Shown: piece by piece, positions 1-14,500 of the stretch
Numbering within the stretch: the stretch's first letter is position 1
Layout of the letters: each line of letters begins with the position of its first letter
Assembly: GCA_003993805.1 (NCBI GenBank)
Contig: RSEF01000002.1
Span: forward strand, 1,439,316 to 1,503,315
Length of the DNA stretch: 64,000 nt
Source of the DNA: Himantopus leucocephalus
Lineage: Eukaryota; Chordata; Aves; Charadriiformes; Recurvirostridae
Reading direction: 5' to 3'
Position numbers and translations under genes: made by a program
The notes under the pieces: generated by a model
Databases searched by the model: none
Seen by the model: the letters and a program-made list of their open reading frames with translations, nothing else
Told to the model about the DNA's origin: nothing

Positions 1-3000
1 CATAAATCTATGGTAACTTCTCATTAGGTTTTATTTTACATGTCAGAATAAAACACGGATGAGACTCTAGGGTGCACATAGTCCTAGGCAACAGTTTGGT
101 TTTATTAAAATTATTTGCATCTGTTAAGATGCATATGAAGCTTATTTGATTTTGATTTTTTTTTTTCTTCCCAAAATCCCTGGCACTACACCAAAGTGAT
201 GGAATTTAGAGTTCTGACCCTTAAGACTCCTGTCAGCAAACTGAGGATGTAATTTGCTTTGGGGTTATTATCGCTCTGAAAAGGCTGAGTTAGATTTAAC
301 CTGATATTGTTTGAATGAGTTTACAATCAAATAGAAAAACAAAGGTAAAGTAATGGCCCCTATTTTTTAATGTAGTCATCTGAGATTTTTTTACATCAGC
401 ATAGATCAGCACCGTTGGAACACTGGAGAGCTTTCAAGATTTTATTTTTCATTTTCCTAACAAGCTTGGTCACAGTTGTTGAAGCTTTTTGCTCTAGAGA
501 GTCTAGATACTGCTGAAAATATGAATCCTGCAGTGGCAGAAGACGACCTTGCAGGGAGTCCTGAAGCTGAACAGAACTCTGTGTGCAGAGAACATCTGTC
601 TGTTCTCAACAGGTAAGTCTTCTCAAAGACCTGGATGTTCAGGTCAGATAATTCCTTAGAAGTTCTTATTTGGGTTTGAAATTTAAATGTTCTGGAAATC
701 AGCCTGGAACTAACATGGTTTAAGAACAAAACAAAACAAAACAAACAAAACTTTCTGGAAATTACTTCTAAGGTGATGGACATGTTCTCTGAATTTAAAA
801 TAGAACAAAGCTTGCTTAATTGTGTTGACTGGGTCTGAAATACCATGAATCCTACGCCTTCCGCATAATTCTGGCAGATTGATGTTCTGTCCTAGCCAAA
901 TCTCAGTTGTACCAAAGAAAGAAAACATGCAAGAGAAAACATTATTTCACCGAGTCCGTCAATTTTTCACTTGTCAGGAAGGGTACAGATGAAAACTGGA
1001 GTGTTTTTTCATTTGTTCAAAAGCGGTTTATCACCAAAAGGATAAATCAGAAAGGAAAGTCTATTTTTCACTGGGACTGAATCTATACCTTGTGAATAAA
1101 CTTTTGACAACGTTTCAGTTCATGTTAAAGCGATTCAAATTCTATGCTCAAATCTTATGCGATATTTGGCTTCCAGAAAGAGGGAGAGAGTGAAAGTGGG
1201 AGATATGTTGACAGACAAACCACAGACTGCACCCAGAAGTGCAGAAGGTTTCTTGTTGTGATTTCTGTCAAAAGAGTTGATGAAATTTCCTGCTATCAAG
1301 ACCCTGTTACCTATGGGTAATTGCAAGAATTTGCTGCTTAATTACTAAATTAAGAACTTTGAAAATTTCCTCTGTGTTTAGGGAAGAGTGCTCTTTTAGA
1401 CAGATTAAAAATACTAATTAAAGAATACAAAACAGCAAAAGAAGAGCAGATTGTAAAGGAGAAATGTAGCCCAACAGAGCTCTAGCAAACAGTGTTTTCA
1501 GCAAGCCTTCAGCCAGACTGTCTCTGACAAAACACTTTCCCAACTGTTCAGCAACTATGTGCTTTTCTGCCAAGGCACATGAAATAGTTCATTATAAATA
1601 AATGTCTTTATCTATTGGCAATGCTATTGGGAATGTAGGTGGGGTTACAGCACTATGTCCTACAAGTCAAAAAGGTCCAGGCCCCCACGAGAGGTGAGGC
1701 TGAGGTTTTGTGGATGCCCCTTCTTGCTCCTTGCTGAGCCCTCCATTTTGAAACCTACCACCTTGACCTCTCCTGGCCTTTTTCCCTTTGGAAGTCAACT
1801 CCAGCTATGTCTCTCCTGCAACCTAATCCGCTTTTCTGGTTACACACCTCACACTACATAGCAACATTCGTCAGAACATATTTCTAATTAATATGTTCTG
1901 GATCTGATCCTGTCTTAGATAAAAAGCCCAACTGATTTAAGTGGGAGGAGGATCAATCTTTGGTGTGTTCTTTTCTGTTAAGAATGTACCCAGATCTTGT
2001 GAAGCATAATCGAATAAAGCGATTTGTCTCTGACAATCTCTGTGTCTCTCGTGAGCCTTTAAGAGGCTGTTCAGTTCATTAAAAGCACCTTGGAAAATGT
2101 TGCTTTTGGAGACAATGAAAGGAGCAAACATGATTAGCTGCAGATGAGCAATTTCTTTTTAAAAATCAGGAAATTAGAGTCAAGCTTTGGAAATCTTTTT
2201 TGCTCTGTGGCACCAGCAATTCCTTCTTGCTACACTTGGGAAGGATTATCTCAGCGATGTTGCTTTCACAGTCATGTGTTTCAAAGACACAAACGGAGTG
2301 CACCATAGCCAAGCCAAGCAATACACACCTCCACCGCTCTGTCAAGAGAGTCATGTTCTTTAATGGCATTTTCCTCTCACACACTGGTGTAACATATTGT
2401 GCTGATTTGCCAGAGCTGAAAAATCGGCAGAGAATGGCCAGAAATGCACAAAAACCTCTGCTGGAGGAGTGATTCTGTAAAGACTGCATGCTGCCTTCCA
2501 GTTGGTATTTTCCTTCAGGGAGGTGCTCATGACTAGTGATTTGAATTAATAGAAGCCAAATCAAAAAGTGAATTGGAAAAATATGGGGTTTTTTTGGTCT
2601 ATTGTAATACCTATAGGCCCCAAGCAACCTTGTGTCTTGGGCACTGTACACTTAAATTGGGTCTATACTGTTAAAGTAAAGAAGACCAGGGCTGGACCAG
2701 CAACCTTCCATAGTGACCAACTGTTAGTACCTTCCCTGAAACAGTTTTGCTCCATGCAATTTTTCTCTTTGCCAGACAATGCTCAGAGATGGTTGAAGTA
2801 ATACCACAGGTCAAAGACTGTTCCCAGTAGGCAGTATGGGTGAGGCCGTGCTTTTTTTCACATGGAAGAAAGTTTAGCCATATGGCCATGAGATGAATCA
2901 CACCACTTGCCTTCAGGGCCAAGGAACAGGTCCTGACCTGCTTGTCATACTTGTGTTCATGTAACCTTGTGTAATAAGAGAAAGGGCTTGCCTTTTAGTA

Positions 3001-6000
3001 CTTGTAATCTCAACAGGAAAGAAAATTAAAAGGGAAAAAAATCAAAGAAATATTATAATTTTCCAGATGGTACAGAGAGGTTAAAGACATGTTTACTTAG
3101 TGCAGCCGAGCATTATACAAATATCCCCAAGCTAGTGCTGACCTGTGGTTGATACATGTTCACCACAATAAAGGATAGAATAACTTTGTTGGCCCATCAA
3201 GCTTCAGAAGTTGGCTCAAAATCCTTATAACCCAAAGACCACTGAGAAAAAAGTCAATAAGAGTAGCAAAAAGACAGTTGACATGATATAAAAGGAGGGG
3301 GCTTTACTGCAATGCTTGTATTAAACCTGGACTGCGACTATATTAGGTTTGGTTCCTTGCAGAACCTCTACTTCTACTGAGTAGCTGCCAGTGTCATTTT
3401 CTGATGGCATCTTCCTGCCTCAGAGCTATAAGTGCCTTCAATTTCTTGACAGGACCATCAGAGTGTAGTAGTGCCTGCGAGATTCACTCATCACCTTTGG
3501 TTTTTGTCTCCCTGAATTATGAGTTTCTTCACCCTTTTAAACGTTTGAAAGAGTTTGAGTCTTAGTAGAACTGGAACGTGAACTCTTTCATGTGATAGAG
3601 GAGATCTCCTCTTAGGTTTTATGAAGATTATACGTTTATGCTCATCATATGCCTGTCCACACCAATTCAGCTTCCCTTTTCTGTGGATGGATGAGTTGGC
3701 TTCCAGCCTTCCAGTGAAAGAACGGCATTGCCTTCATATGCTCAGGAAGCAAATCTCAGGACCAGTTTGCAGGGCTCACATGCTTTATTCTTTATGTATC
3801 AGTTAGAAATTGGGACCATGAATTGGAAAGTCACAGGAGTATCTGAGCCCCCCAGTGAAATTCTCCAGCCTTGTTTTTTTGCAGAGTACAAGGTACAGAG
3901 TAGAGGCCGCTTAAGAACTGAGTGCAACTTCTCGTTGATACAATGATAACTTCAGCAAAGCTCATAGCCTTTCACACGTTGGTCTTAGCCATCTTCAGGT
4001 TAATATCATTAAGTGGAGAGCTAAGACACAGAAAAGCTGCAGTGACTCTGTCGAAGTTAACGAGGAAGCCTGGATTGGACCAGGAGACCTGGGTGGAACG
4101 CATAAATCAAAGTCCATTGTGTTAACTACTGGACTACCTTTCCTCTAGAGAGGTTTATGACCTGGTCCTATGGTAATTTTAATAGGAACAGCATTTCCTA
4201 GATTTTTGCCCGTTTGCATTGGCCACTGGTAGTTTTTCTTAAAAACCTTCTGGTTGAAGACTTGTTCTGTATCTCAATTGTCCACCCAGTGGAATACTTG
4301 TGACTAAATTTATCTGCCTTTTAAGTTGTTTTTAAATTGCCTTTAGCTGTGATGTTTCCTTATCTTGGACAAGAGAAAGGAAAAAGGAAGGAGTCTATTT
4401 CTGCCATCTCTTTCCTCCTGCAAGAAATCCCCCTCCCCCTTCCCTTCTCCCTGCCTTCCAAAGCTTTTGTTAATTTAAAATTAGCCCTTTGAGATGTTGG
4501 GAAAATCAGGCTCCACGCAGTGAGCAAGTCCCTGTGGAGAGGGCTGTTGCAGTAAACATGGGGCAGAATCTCAGTGAGTCACCTGGCTGGCGTTCCCCCA
4601 CTGCGTGAGGGAAAGCAACGTAGGAAGCCCATAAAGAAACATGCCACCACCACCAGGGAATCCACGCGGGATACTTCAGCAAAATCATTTCCCATCCTAT
4701 CCGGGCCTCCTACCAGCTATTCACTGCAAGCGTCAGTCCAGATAGTAATTAGCGGGCACTAGATGCCTGGCTCTGATCTCATTGCCATTGTTTGACCAAA
4801 GGAAGGACTCAAAACAAGGCTTGGGGCCAAAAATAAGTCCTGAAATGCTTTTGTAATATTCAGGTTGTCTTGCCCCCATGCTTTTTTCTGTTGCATTTTG
4901 TTGGGTTTTTTTATTTTTATTTCCCTTACAGCTACTTTTTAGTGACACCCACTGGCCAAGGCTCAATTGTAATAAATCCCTGGTAGCCCTGGTTGGCTTC
5001 TAGAGAATGTATTGGCTTGCAGGGCATCAGAACAGTCTGATATGTCTATCTGCACACACATGCTCTTCAGGCCACCCACCCAGAAATGCTTGGGAGCACT
5101 GTTGCTTCCGAAAATGCCTCTGTCCCAGTAAAGACATTGCAAGAGGGATGCAACAGACAAGCCATTCTTTGGCACCCTTTTGATGAAAAAAAAAAGAAAG
5201 CATGTAGGATGTTTTATTCAAACCACCTGTCATGTGTTTTCACAGAAGCTGTGCGAAACAGGAAGAAAAAAATACAGAGAATAACATTTCTTGGCGTCTT
5301 TATTATCGGTTTTGTTGATGTACGGTGGAACACATGGATGGAGGGTTTGTTTTGCAGAGGAGGACGATGATAAATGATAGCAGCCTGTTTCAGGGGCTTT
5401 GCTAAGCGGAAGGGTTATAGGAGCTTCTGACATCTCTGTGGGGACAGAGGGAAAAGACTATGCACCCATGAACAGGGAGGACGAATGTATTTAACTCAGG
5501 GAGTGATATGTGGGCAACTTGCAAGATGAACTTCTTTCCCATTCTCTTTCTTTTCCCACTTTCCACTATACATCAATCTTCAGATTTTAGGAATCCCAAA
5601 CCTCACCTTTCTAATGCTGCGGTCGTGCGGACCTTCACTGCCTGCTATGAAACGCTGATTGCTTAAACCTTCTTCCAAACAAACACCTTCCCTACATGAA
5701 TAAACCCCTGTTTGCAATGAGTAAATGGAAATTTAACTCTAAAGCCTTACTGTGCACTGCAAACGAGCCACATCTGGTGTCATGGCACACATTTACACCC
5801 TGCACACCCAGTATAGCTCGTACCTTCAACCAAGCCAGCTCTCATTCTGGACGTGAAGCAGCCGTGGTAGCACAGATCTCAGCACAGGGTAATTATTCTG
5901 CCAAGGGATGTTTTGGTCTGGTACATCAGACACCAACGCTACTGCGCTGGCATTCACTGCTCACAGCAAACAAGGGATGGGATCAGCACGTTGCTTTTAT

Positions 6001-9000
6001 GGGCTGTAATGAATGTGTGAACTGTTTCTGAGCAATTGCCCGTTACTGTGACACTTGAAGTTCACAGCGCATGGTGGGAACACATACACGTTTTCTGTTC
6101 CCTCNNCCCCCCCCCCCCAAAAAAAAAAAAAAAGAAAACTTTTCTTCAGCTAAGGCTGAATAGTTTCTTGATGTTTTAGAATTGTGTGGTTTTATAGCCT
6201 GGACACAGTTACGAAGCAAAGGAAACACAAAATCAATGGTAGGTTTGATATTTCATCCAGGATAGGGGAGTGGCACAGAAGCAGGACATTTCTTATTACA
6301 GTTTCATCTTACGTTTTCATAGACAACTTTTACATTTACATTTCTAAAGCATCACTAAATTCATCTAAAAGAAAATCCCCAAACAAACAAACAAAAAAAG
6401 GCAGGTGTCACCTGTCAGAACTATCATGATAAACAGTCTTTTCAAATCAAAGGTTTTACCAAAATGAATAAATAACAGTGCTTGGAAGTGGAGCATATGT
6501 GCACCAGCAGGATAGTATTTTCTGATTATTTTGAATTCCATAATTTCTAAAGATTTTTTCATTAAAAAATAAATTTTGCAACTTTAACATTTCAGAACAT
6601 CAATCAAATATGAAGAAGAGAAATGAATAGAAAACCATGGCTGAACTGAAAGAATAATGAAGAAATAAGGGACAGTAAATTGTTGCTACGAAGTAACCAA
6701 ACAGATGAATGAACATGAAGAAGAAAACTAAAAGGCCTCATAGGCTGAGACTTCGCAGTGTTGAGGATATACTAATGTATCGCTCTTGCTTGGTTTTGAG
6801 TGACCCTTATAGACTTCTATATTTATGTGAATAACAAAGGACTCAAATTCAGGCAGAGCAAATAAATGTAAAACTTGGCTGAGCATGAATGATTTACGCC
6901 ACATTTCCTTTGTGATGACTAACAGAACATGGACTTTTATCCAAAACAAAAAAAATGTAACTCTGCCCTAAAATAATTCTCCTTCCCATATCTGGTGAAA
7001 AGAGAACAAGTCAAATCCCGGTGTTTCTTTTCCCTTGAAAGATTTTACACGGAAGCGCAGTTTGCAGCTATTATTCTGATGATCTTGATATTGTGTATGG
7101 TAAATGTTAAAACTGTTCAGGCATTTTAAGGGGAATTTTTCTCAGCTTCCTAAAGGCATGGTTTCCTGAGCACTGCAATTCAGCGTCACTGGCTTTTGCT
7201 GCCCAGAACTGTACAGCTCAGTAGATAATACTTTTTCCTTGAAGCCCCTCAGAAGCTGAATTCTGGTCTATCTAAGAGTCATGGCCCTGTGCTGGGTAAT
7301 TTAATGGGATGAACATTGTGCTTTTGAGGTTCAAGACAAAACACAGACAGGTTGCGGTCATTTGCTACATAAGAAAGACAAAGTTGTGAGCCGTGGTTGA
7401 ATTCTCAATGGCATCAACAAATGCCGGCAAAACTCCTTGAAGGCTTTTAAAGTTGCTGTTCATAGCCAGGCTCTGGCCCTCGCTCGTCGATCTCAATGTG
7501 AGCGCTTTTCTCAGGTCACTCGCTTGCCTTTGGTCATGCCTGGGTCTTGGCAGCAATGTAAGCAGTCCCGCTGAGCTCTCTGACACCTTCTTGCTGGGTC
7601 CTGCCTCTCTGGTTTGTATCTCTTGGAAATCTTTCCAGGCTACGGGAGCAGCGAACGTGTGATAGTTCAGTGAACTGTAAGCCACCCGCTTAGATTACCT
7701 TCAGGAAGCTCTGAAACGTATTCAGGATTTGTCTTTAACAACTTATTTTTGGTGTTTTTCTAAGGGGAATAAAGAGTTTAACCAGCTTTTGGAGGATAAC
7801 ACCTTATCCAGCGACATTCAGCACAGACTTAATTTTGAAGTTAAGTAAACACAGGTGCATGCTGGAAGGTGGTTGCAAGAATACATCATCTTGGTCTCCT
7901 TCAAAAAACACTTAGGCAAGAGGAACTCAGCATTTTAGAGGGACCATAGATATACCATCCCACGCATGCCTCTGATGTTATGTATAGCATGCTGTGAGCA
8001 CGCTTTGTTAAAGCAGGTGACACCTCCATTCCCTGTCTGTCATGATTCCTCAGGACACTTTGCTATGCATGAAGGAAAGGGTGGGGAGAAAAAAAAGAAA
8101 GCAGACCAGGGCATTCCTAGGAGCATCTTGAGGACTGTCAGGAAAAATCAGACGGGACATGAAATCAAGCCCTTCAGCTACAAACAATATTTATTGCTTT
8201 TTTTTGTAAAATCATTACAGATGTTCAACCAAATTGAAGAAACCTCAGCAACAGCTTGTGGAATGAAATCATGTATTCCATTAGTGAAGCTTGTTTGCTT
8301 TTTTTTGAGCCCCAGAGAGCATTATAAAATAGTTTAAATTGTTTACCTTGACTTAAGTCAAGATTAATTAAGTTTTCCTTGGCTACAACTGGGCATGTCC
8401 AGAAATTACGGGACGAGCATGGGATAAAAGTGTACATGGTAGGTAAGTAGGGTAACTTTTCATATAACTCATAAATCCTAAGGCAGATCCCTCCAGATAG
8501 CAATATTGACTCAAAAATTATTAAAGGAAAAGGGAATCTTTTCTTGATGCTTTTAAGCTTTTCTTTGCAAACACTTTTCTGAAAAGATGGTAGAAATGGA
8601 TACTGTCGCATGAATTCCAGAGAAAGAGTTAGCAAGTTCAATAGCTGCAAGGATATGTGGATTTAAAAGCTAAAAAAGACTGTTAATCATGTGGCTTGAA
8701 TGCTTCCTGACACAGGCCAGCATATCTAAGCCAGTAATTCCTGTGGTGAGTTTAATAACATCTGGTAGAGATAACCCAAGTGTTTCTTAACTGGGTTTCA
8801 TAAGAGTCCTCTTCATCTCAGCCTTCGTGTCTTATCAGTATACATTATTATAGGAAATATTCCTGCTTTATCAATAGAATAATGGAAGGAATTTTCAGGG
8901 ATGTCTCAGAGAGGTAAACCCCTGAATTTCAGCAAACAGAGAGATTGATCTCAGACTTGAGCAACATGAAGAGCTTTAATGTATGTTTATCAAAGGATGT

Positions 9001-9686
9001 CTCCACAACCACAGAGATGAAGAGGTGGATAACGAGGAAGATCTCCTCTCAAGCCTTCCAAACCTGCCTGGGGTGCTCATTTTCCATCCCTTGGAAAGCT
9101 TAATGCGTGGTGAGAATATCAGCCTGGCTTGCAAAGCAGGAACGGTTCGTTCCGAGCTGTTCAACACACTGCTGCCTCTGTTTGCTTCATGTTATCAGCA
9201 CACTGGCTTTGGTTTCAAGACGCTTAAAATTAATCACTTTGCAGGCAAACAGGCTGGCTGTAGAGGTTTGCAGTGTTTTCTTCAGAGGGTGGGTTTACTT
9301 TGGAGGCCAAGTAAAGAGTTGCCAAGCAGCTGCCAGAGCTGATGGATAGAATGCAATTGCAGGAATGTCCAGAAACATCTCATTGTTCTTTAGCTATTTA
9401 AACAAATAGATACAGGATGAACTCCAGGTTGTGCTGGGTGTGGTCATTGGCCAAAAGCGGGGGGGGTTGCAAATGTATGTGCTTTTTTTTAAAGTAATTT
9501 TGTTATTATTTCCTGTGTTTCTCCGTTACTGATTGTTGGAGAATCCCAAGAATATAACTTCACTTTGTTGTTGTTGAAAGAAATGATTCAAATTCAGAAA
9601 TTAGTTTGAGAAAGGATTTGTATGAAATTGAGACCTAAATTACTTCGCTCTGTTAGAGTCATTGCTGCGAGTGCTGCTGATACCAC
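1..9686. other. Intergenic sequence without a supported gene
   Basis: Open frames here reach 161 codons on the minus strand (2166-2651), but none shows a known domain, codon pattern or matching splice sites. Low-complexity AAAAC repeats lie near 725-750. I see no CR1 fragment of good quality. Confidence 0.6.
6105..6134. repeat. Two Ns, then C12 and A16 homopolymers
   Basis: Two undetermined bases are followed by twelve Cs and sixteen As. The Ns at a homopolymer boundary suggest an unresolved run length. Read on the minus strand this is poly(T)-poly(G). Confidence 0.9.
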
Positions 9687-9786
9687 NNNNNNNNNNNNNN
9701 NNNNNNNNNNNNNNNNNNNNNNNNNNNNNNNNNNNNNNNNNNNNNNNNNNNNNNNNNNNNNNNNNNNNNNNNNNNNNNNNNNNNNN
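9687..9786. other. Assembly gap of 100 N
   Basis: Exactly 100 undetermined bases, a common placeholder for a gap of unknown size. A CR1 element starts directly after it, so the gap probably hides more of that repeat. Confidence 0.98.
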
Positions 9787-10211
9787 GGAACACCTCTCCT
9801 ATGAAGACAGGCTGAGAGAGTTGGGGTTGGTCAACCTGGAGAAGAGGAGGGTCTGGGGAGACTTTATTGCGGCCTTTCAGTATTTAAGGGGGCTTATAAG
9901 AAAGATGGGGATAAACTTTTTAACAGTTTTTACCTGTTGTGATAGGACAAGGGGTAATGCTTTTAAACTAAAAGAGGGGAGATTCAGACTAGATATAAGG
10001 AAGAAAGTTTTTACAGTGAGGGTGGTGAAACCCTGTCACAGGTTACCCAGAGAGGTGGTAGGTGCCCCATCCCTGGAAACGTTCAAGCCCAGGTTGGATG
10101 GGGCTCCGAGCAACCTGATCTAATTGAAGATGTCCCTGCTCATTGCAGGGGGGTTGGTCTTGATGGCCTTTAAAGGTCCCTTCCAACCCAAACTATTCTA
10201 TGATTCTATGA
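9787..10211 (+). mobile_element. CR1 LINE retrotransposon, 3' end
   Basis: The best preserved CR1 copy in the window. It encodes the C-terminal part of the CR1 ORF2 protein: recognisable pieces include LSYEDRLRELGLVNLEKRR, FRLDIRKKVFT and LPREVV. It continues through the typical 3' end and finishes with the ATTCTATGA repeat at 10195-10211. The 5' side runs into the 100-N gap, so its true length is unknown. Lacking the reverse transcriptase and endonuclease domains here, it cannot move by itself as seen. Confidence 0.95.
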
Positions 10212-11278
10212 GTGTCAGGCTCTTCACATGATACCAAAGAATGCTCTGTATGGAAGCATTCTAGATGAGCCTGAGAAATCAGGCTGGCTACTTAAGTTCA
10301 ATGCTGGAATACTTGATAACCATAAGACTTCTAGAAATTATAGACAGTTTCAATTGATGTATGAGCAGACAGGATAAACTTTAACAGAAATACAATTTAA
10401 TGTGAATCAAAGCTCACCCTTATAAACCTTTTAAAATCTTGTAACTTTAGAAGACTCTTCTCTGGAGTGTTTCCATGTCTGTTTTAAATTGGTCAGCTTG
10501 GCTTCAAAGCAGAGAGTATAAGAACTGGGCTAAAAGGAATGACTAAGGAAGACTTTGTCTATTCTTTGTAATTACTTTGAAGGAAGATGAAGGATAGCGG
10601 AGAAGAGTTGTTTAAAGTAAAGCATGGTGCAGGAATAGTGGGAATTATCCGAAAAATAGTATGTATGTATTTTGAAGTTAAATGTTCTTAGCCATGCTTC
10701 CACTGAAGTTTGGGAACAGCATTGTAATGGGAGAAACAGAGGAAGAAGAGAAAGAGCTAATTGTTCTTTATTTACATATGTATTTACTGAAGCAAGAATA
10801 TGGTATGCATTCTTTTTAATAGTGGTGAATTGAATTGATGATGGAAGAGGTCACACAGCTCACTTCACTTCCAAGAAACAGATGCTGATAAAACCACGTG
10901 TCCTCTTTGCACATGGGGTAGCTGAGATATTGCAAATGCCGTTCACATCCAAACAGAGGAAGCACATGGAATGAAAATGTATCTCCCTGTTTGTCTCTAA
11001 TGTTTGTGGTCTAGGGTTGCAATGGCTTAGGAGATTAGGGACAGGATATGGAAGATTTCAGCAGAGGACAGCTTTTGAAATCACGCTGTAGTTCTCAGCA
11101 AATCAAGAGGCTGTTTTACGTTCAATAAAATTATGTAGTTATCTCAGTCTGATTTATGGGATGCGTACCTAAGACTATTCCTTCATGGCCCCATTTATTG
11201 CATTCAGCAATATCAGAGCCCTTTGTTCAATCAGCTCATGAATTTGAAACAGTGGAGTCAAAACTGGAAGCAGGTTAT

Positions 11279-11540
11279 AATTTATCCCACTGGAAAATCA
11301 CACAACTCATCTCTGTACTAGACGCTTCTGGCCAGTGCCAAGACCGGTGGCTTTTAAGTCCAATTTAATGCAGCTGTTCCTCTTAGGGTCTTTGTTTGGT
11401 GTGCCTGAGNAATTTATCCCACTGGAAAATCACACAACTCATCTCTGTACTAGAGGCTTCTGGCCAGTGCCAAGACTGGTGGCTTTTAAGTCCAATTTAA
11501 TACAGCTGTTCCTCTTAGGGTCTTTGTTTGGTGTGCCTGA
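11279..11540. repeat. Near-identical direct duplication across a single N (11410)
   Basis: A copy of about 131 bases (11279-11409) is repeated at 11411-11540 with three substitutions, separated only by one N. The pattern is that of two overlapping contig ends that were not merged. Confidence 0.93.
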
Positions 11541-14500
11541 AGGATTTCAAGATGCCTTAGACTTCATTGGCTTTCAAGGCCAGAAAAGATCTAAAATCAT
11601 TTATTCCTGTCTCTTTTACGGCAGAAACCTTTTGCTGTCATCATGAGAAGTGTTCTAGGGTTTGCTGATTATATCTCTACTGTTTACCAGTAAGTTACTA
11701 CTAGTATACTGATAGTATACTACTGCTGCTATATTAATCCAGCATTTGAGAAAGGTCAAAAGTAGAGAAATTTTGTCTGCCTTTTCCAGTGTGGAGAGAC
11801 TCTGGTGTTTGTTGCTTTTGAACACTGAACATGATAGGAAGATAAAGAATCTGGAAATAATATCTCATGCCCATCCCACCCCCTCTCTCCCCATCTCCCT
11901 CTAATGCTCCACAATGACTATCTTAGTTAATAAACCTAAGTGATGACATCAAGCCAGACATTAAGCCACTTGATCTTACTACCTGATATTTTTGTTACAT
12001 AAAAGTAAGTGAAAAAATGCAAAAGCCCCATGGCCAAGCCAGCTACCGGAAATGCAAAAACACAGCAGCCTCCTAGGAAAGATGAAAGATTATTACAATG
12101 CACTGTAGCATTGCTTCTTACCTAGAGTAGTTAGGAGCAAGCCCTTGGGGCAGGCACCATAGAATCTACCCTCAACTGCAGACGTAGCAAGAATCCTCTG
12201 GATCAAATGTCTGCCCTGAAGATATTCATTCATCGTTTCTTTTGCTGCTGATGCCATCTCTGTCTTCTCACTGTGGCACAAATGCTAGAATGGGGAATAT
12301 TTCATGTCATCCTGATGCCTGCCCAGGTGAACTAAAAGCAGTCCTACAGAAAGTCCACAGAGGAGTTCCAGCTACAGATCACACCTGTAACAGTACCTTG
12401 TGGATCCAGGAGACTAAAATTGCTCGTATTTGTACCAGCAAACCAAATGGGTCCAGGGCCCAGGGTATGTCTTCAACAAACAAGCATTTATATCATTAAG
12501 TAGCCACCACCGTCTCTAGCATGGTGTGTCTGGCTCTCCAAACCTTCCACTGGGAGATGCAGGCTAACAACTCTTCAGAAACACTGGAAAAGGATTTCAA
12601 CCCACCAGACTTCTTGGCTGAAACACTGAGGCTGAGAACCTCATTGTTACAGGTCCTATCCATAGCTGTAAGAATGGGCATCTAGCTAAATTTTTAATGA
12701 TATCTTGGTCTTGGTTTCCCCACTGAATGTAGAGAGACGTCCAGCCTACGTGGCTGTGGTTCACGTTTTATTCTCTTGAAAAGCACATGCTGTTCAAGTG
12801 CTGTAGACACTTGTATAGGCACTTGATTTTAGTGTGGCCCTATAGTCACAAAGTCGCTTTTGAATATAGAGGAGACTGCAGAAAAGTATGAAGCAGAAAG
12901 TTAAAAATATACTTTCTTTCATCACATGGGCTCATGCTCAGCTGAACACTCACTGCTAATGATGTACAGCACCAGTTATATGTTTCCGAGCAGCACGGAA
13001 TGAAAATAATAGAAAATAACAATAGATTATCTATCATGTTTTTCTTTCTGTGTTGACAATTAGTGTATTAAAAGCTGATCTGTATGATTATTAACATGTG
13101 TCAGTGCATGCCATCTGTCCCTTGGCACTGGTAACTCAACCAAGACTGATATCTGCATCAGCTGCTTTCATGCCCTTTTTTTTTAAAATATATACTACTT
13201 TAAATGATTTTCTTTTTAAGAACAATTTTCAGGATTTAATTCTCTATGCTGAATAAATCAGTGTTTGAATTCTTATTCATTTAAAGACATCTGTCTTGTG
13301 CATTTGTTACTGAGCATGCTCAAACTGTGAACAGAATTTCTGAAGGTTTTTACAGAAACAGCGGGAGTGCAGAGCAGCGCACACGGAGGCCCTGGCTATT
13401 GGATCACCCAGGAAATGCTCTGAGAGCTCTGTGGCCCCTATGTCCTTTACATCCCTAGACTTACTTTTACAAGAAATCCTTGACACAAGACAAGGACTGG
13501 TGCACTCTAACATCCCATCCAGATGAGAGTTAGGAATGTGCCTCTGCCTCCCCCCTCCCTTTCTTTTCCTTGGCTACACAAATTCCCAGTGGTTTGTCAA
13601 GCCGTTTGTATTTTATTTTAAAGCACAAGGCTCAATCAGTCAGTGACCACTGGAAGTCTTCCAAATACCAGTTAAACCCCAGCCTGAAATATGCTGTTTT
13701 TTCCTTCTTTGAAACCTTCAAAACAATGCAAGAAATCTGCTTTCACTCTGTATCCTCAATAAGGCCATGTATCACTGATTAATTTCTGTTTCTCATTTTC
13801 TAGGGCTCTTTTTTGCCTCTTTTCTCTTATTCTATTTCCATGCATTCTCATCATAGAAATTGCTATTGAGACTACTTTGCTGTAACTTGACTTTTTATGG
13901 GGTCTTTGTAAGAAGGGCAGCAAAATCAAAGACTGTTTTCAAACCTGTGTCGGTTGTTATAGTAATAATTTTTAACAATCGTGTGGCCCCTGAGAATCAA
14001 AGATTGACTTCCCAATCCCGTTTTCTTGTGACCCTGCACAAGAGGAGTTCAGCTATGCTAGAAGACTTAAAGCAGAGGGTGGGCTTGCCACATAGCAAGG
14101 AAGGCCTTAGTATATTATTTGCATGCTGTGGTGTTGCCCTAAAGAAAGCTTATGCATTGTTTAATCTCTCTGAATACAGGCTTCGCTGTAGACCACGGCC
14201 TGCTGCGGTCAGTGGCAGAACAACTAACCATGAATCTGCAATGTGCAGTCTCTGGGCGAACGGCACTGGGAAGGAGCATCTTTGAAGAGTACTTTTAGGC
14301 TTGAATCAAATGCCCAGGGCCAACGTGTTCACACCGCAGGCAGGGGGAAGCTGACAATCGCTTGGAAAAGAACCAGGCCTTCGTGTAAGTTGCCATATAA
14401 TAGCCCATTCATTAATGGTATGGTTTTTAAAGAATTGATTACAGCATCACAAATACATTGCAAGAAGCGTAGCCTTACAACTCCAGCTGCTTTCTCCAAC

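Noticed and set aside
2166..2651. A 161-codon minus-strand open frame
   Set aside because: No domain, no splice context and an equally open frame on the opposite strand; it looks like chance.
5696..6031. A 111-codon + strand open frame
   Set aside because: The translation is of random character with no family resemblance and no promoter or splice signal.
8983..9342. A 119-codon + strand frame with an acidic start
   Set aside because: Overlapping frames on both strands are also open, and no known domain is visible.
9622..10123. Open frames spanning the 100-N gap
   Set aside because: They are made by reading Ns as codons; the real part downstream is CR1 ORF2 sequence.
13860..14285. A 141-codon + strand frame
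   Set aside because: No recognisable domain or conserved pattern; treated as chance.
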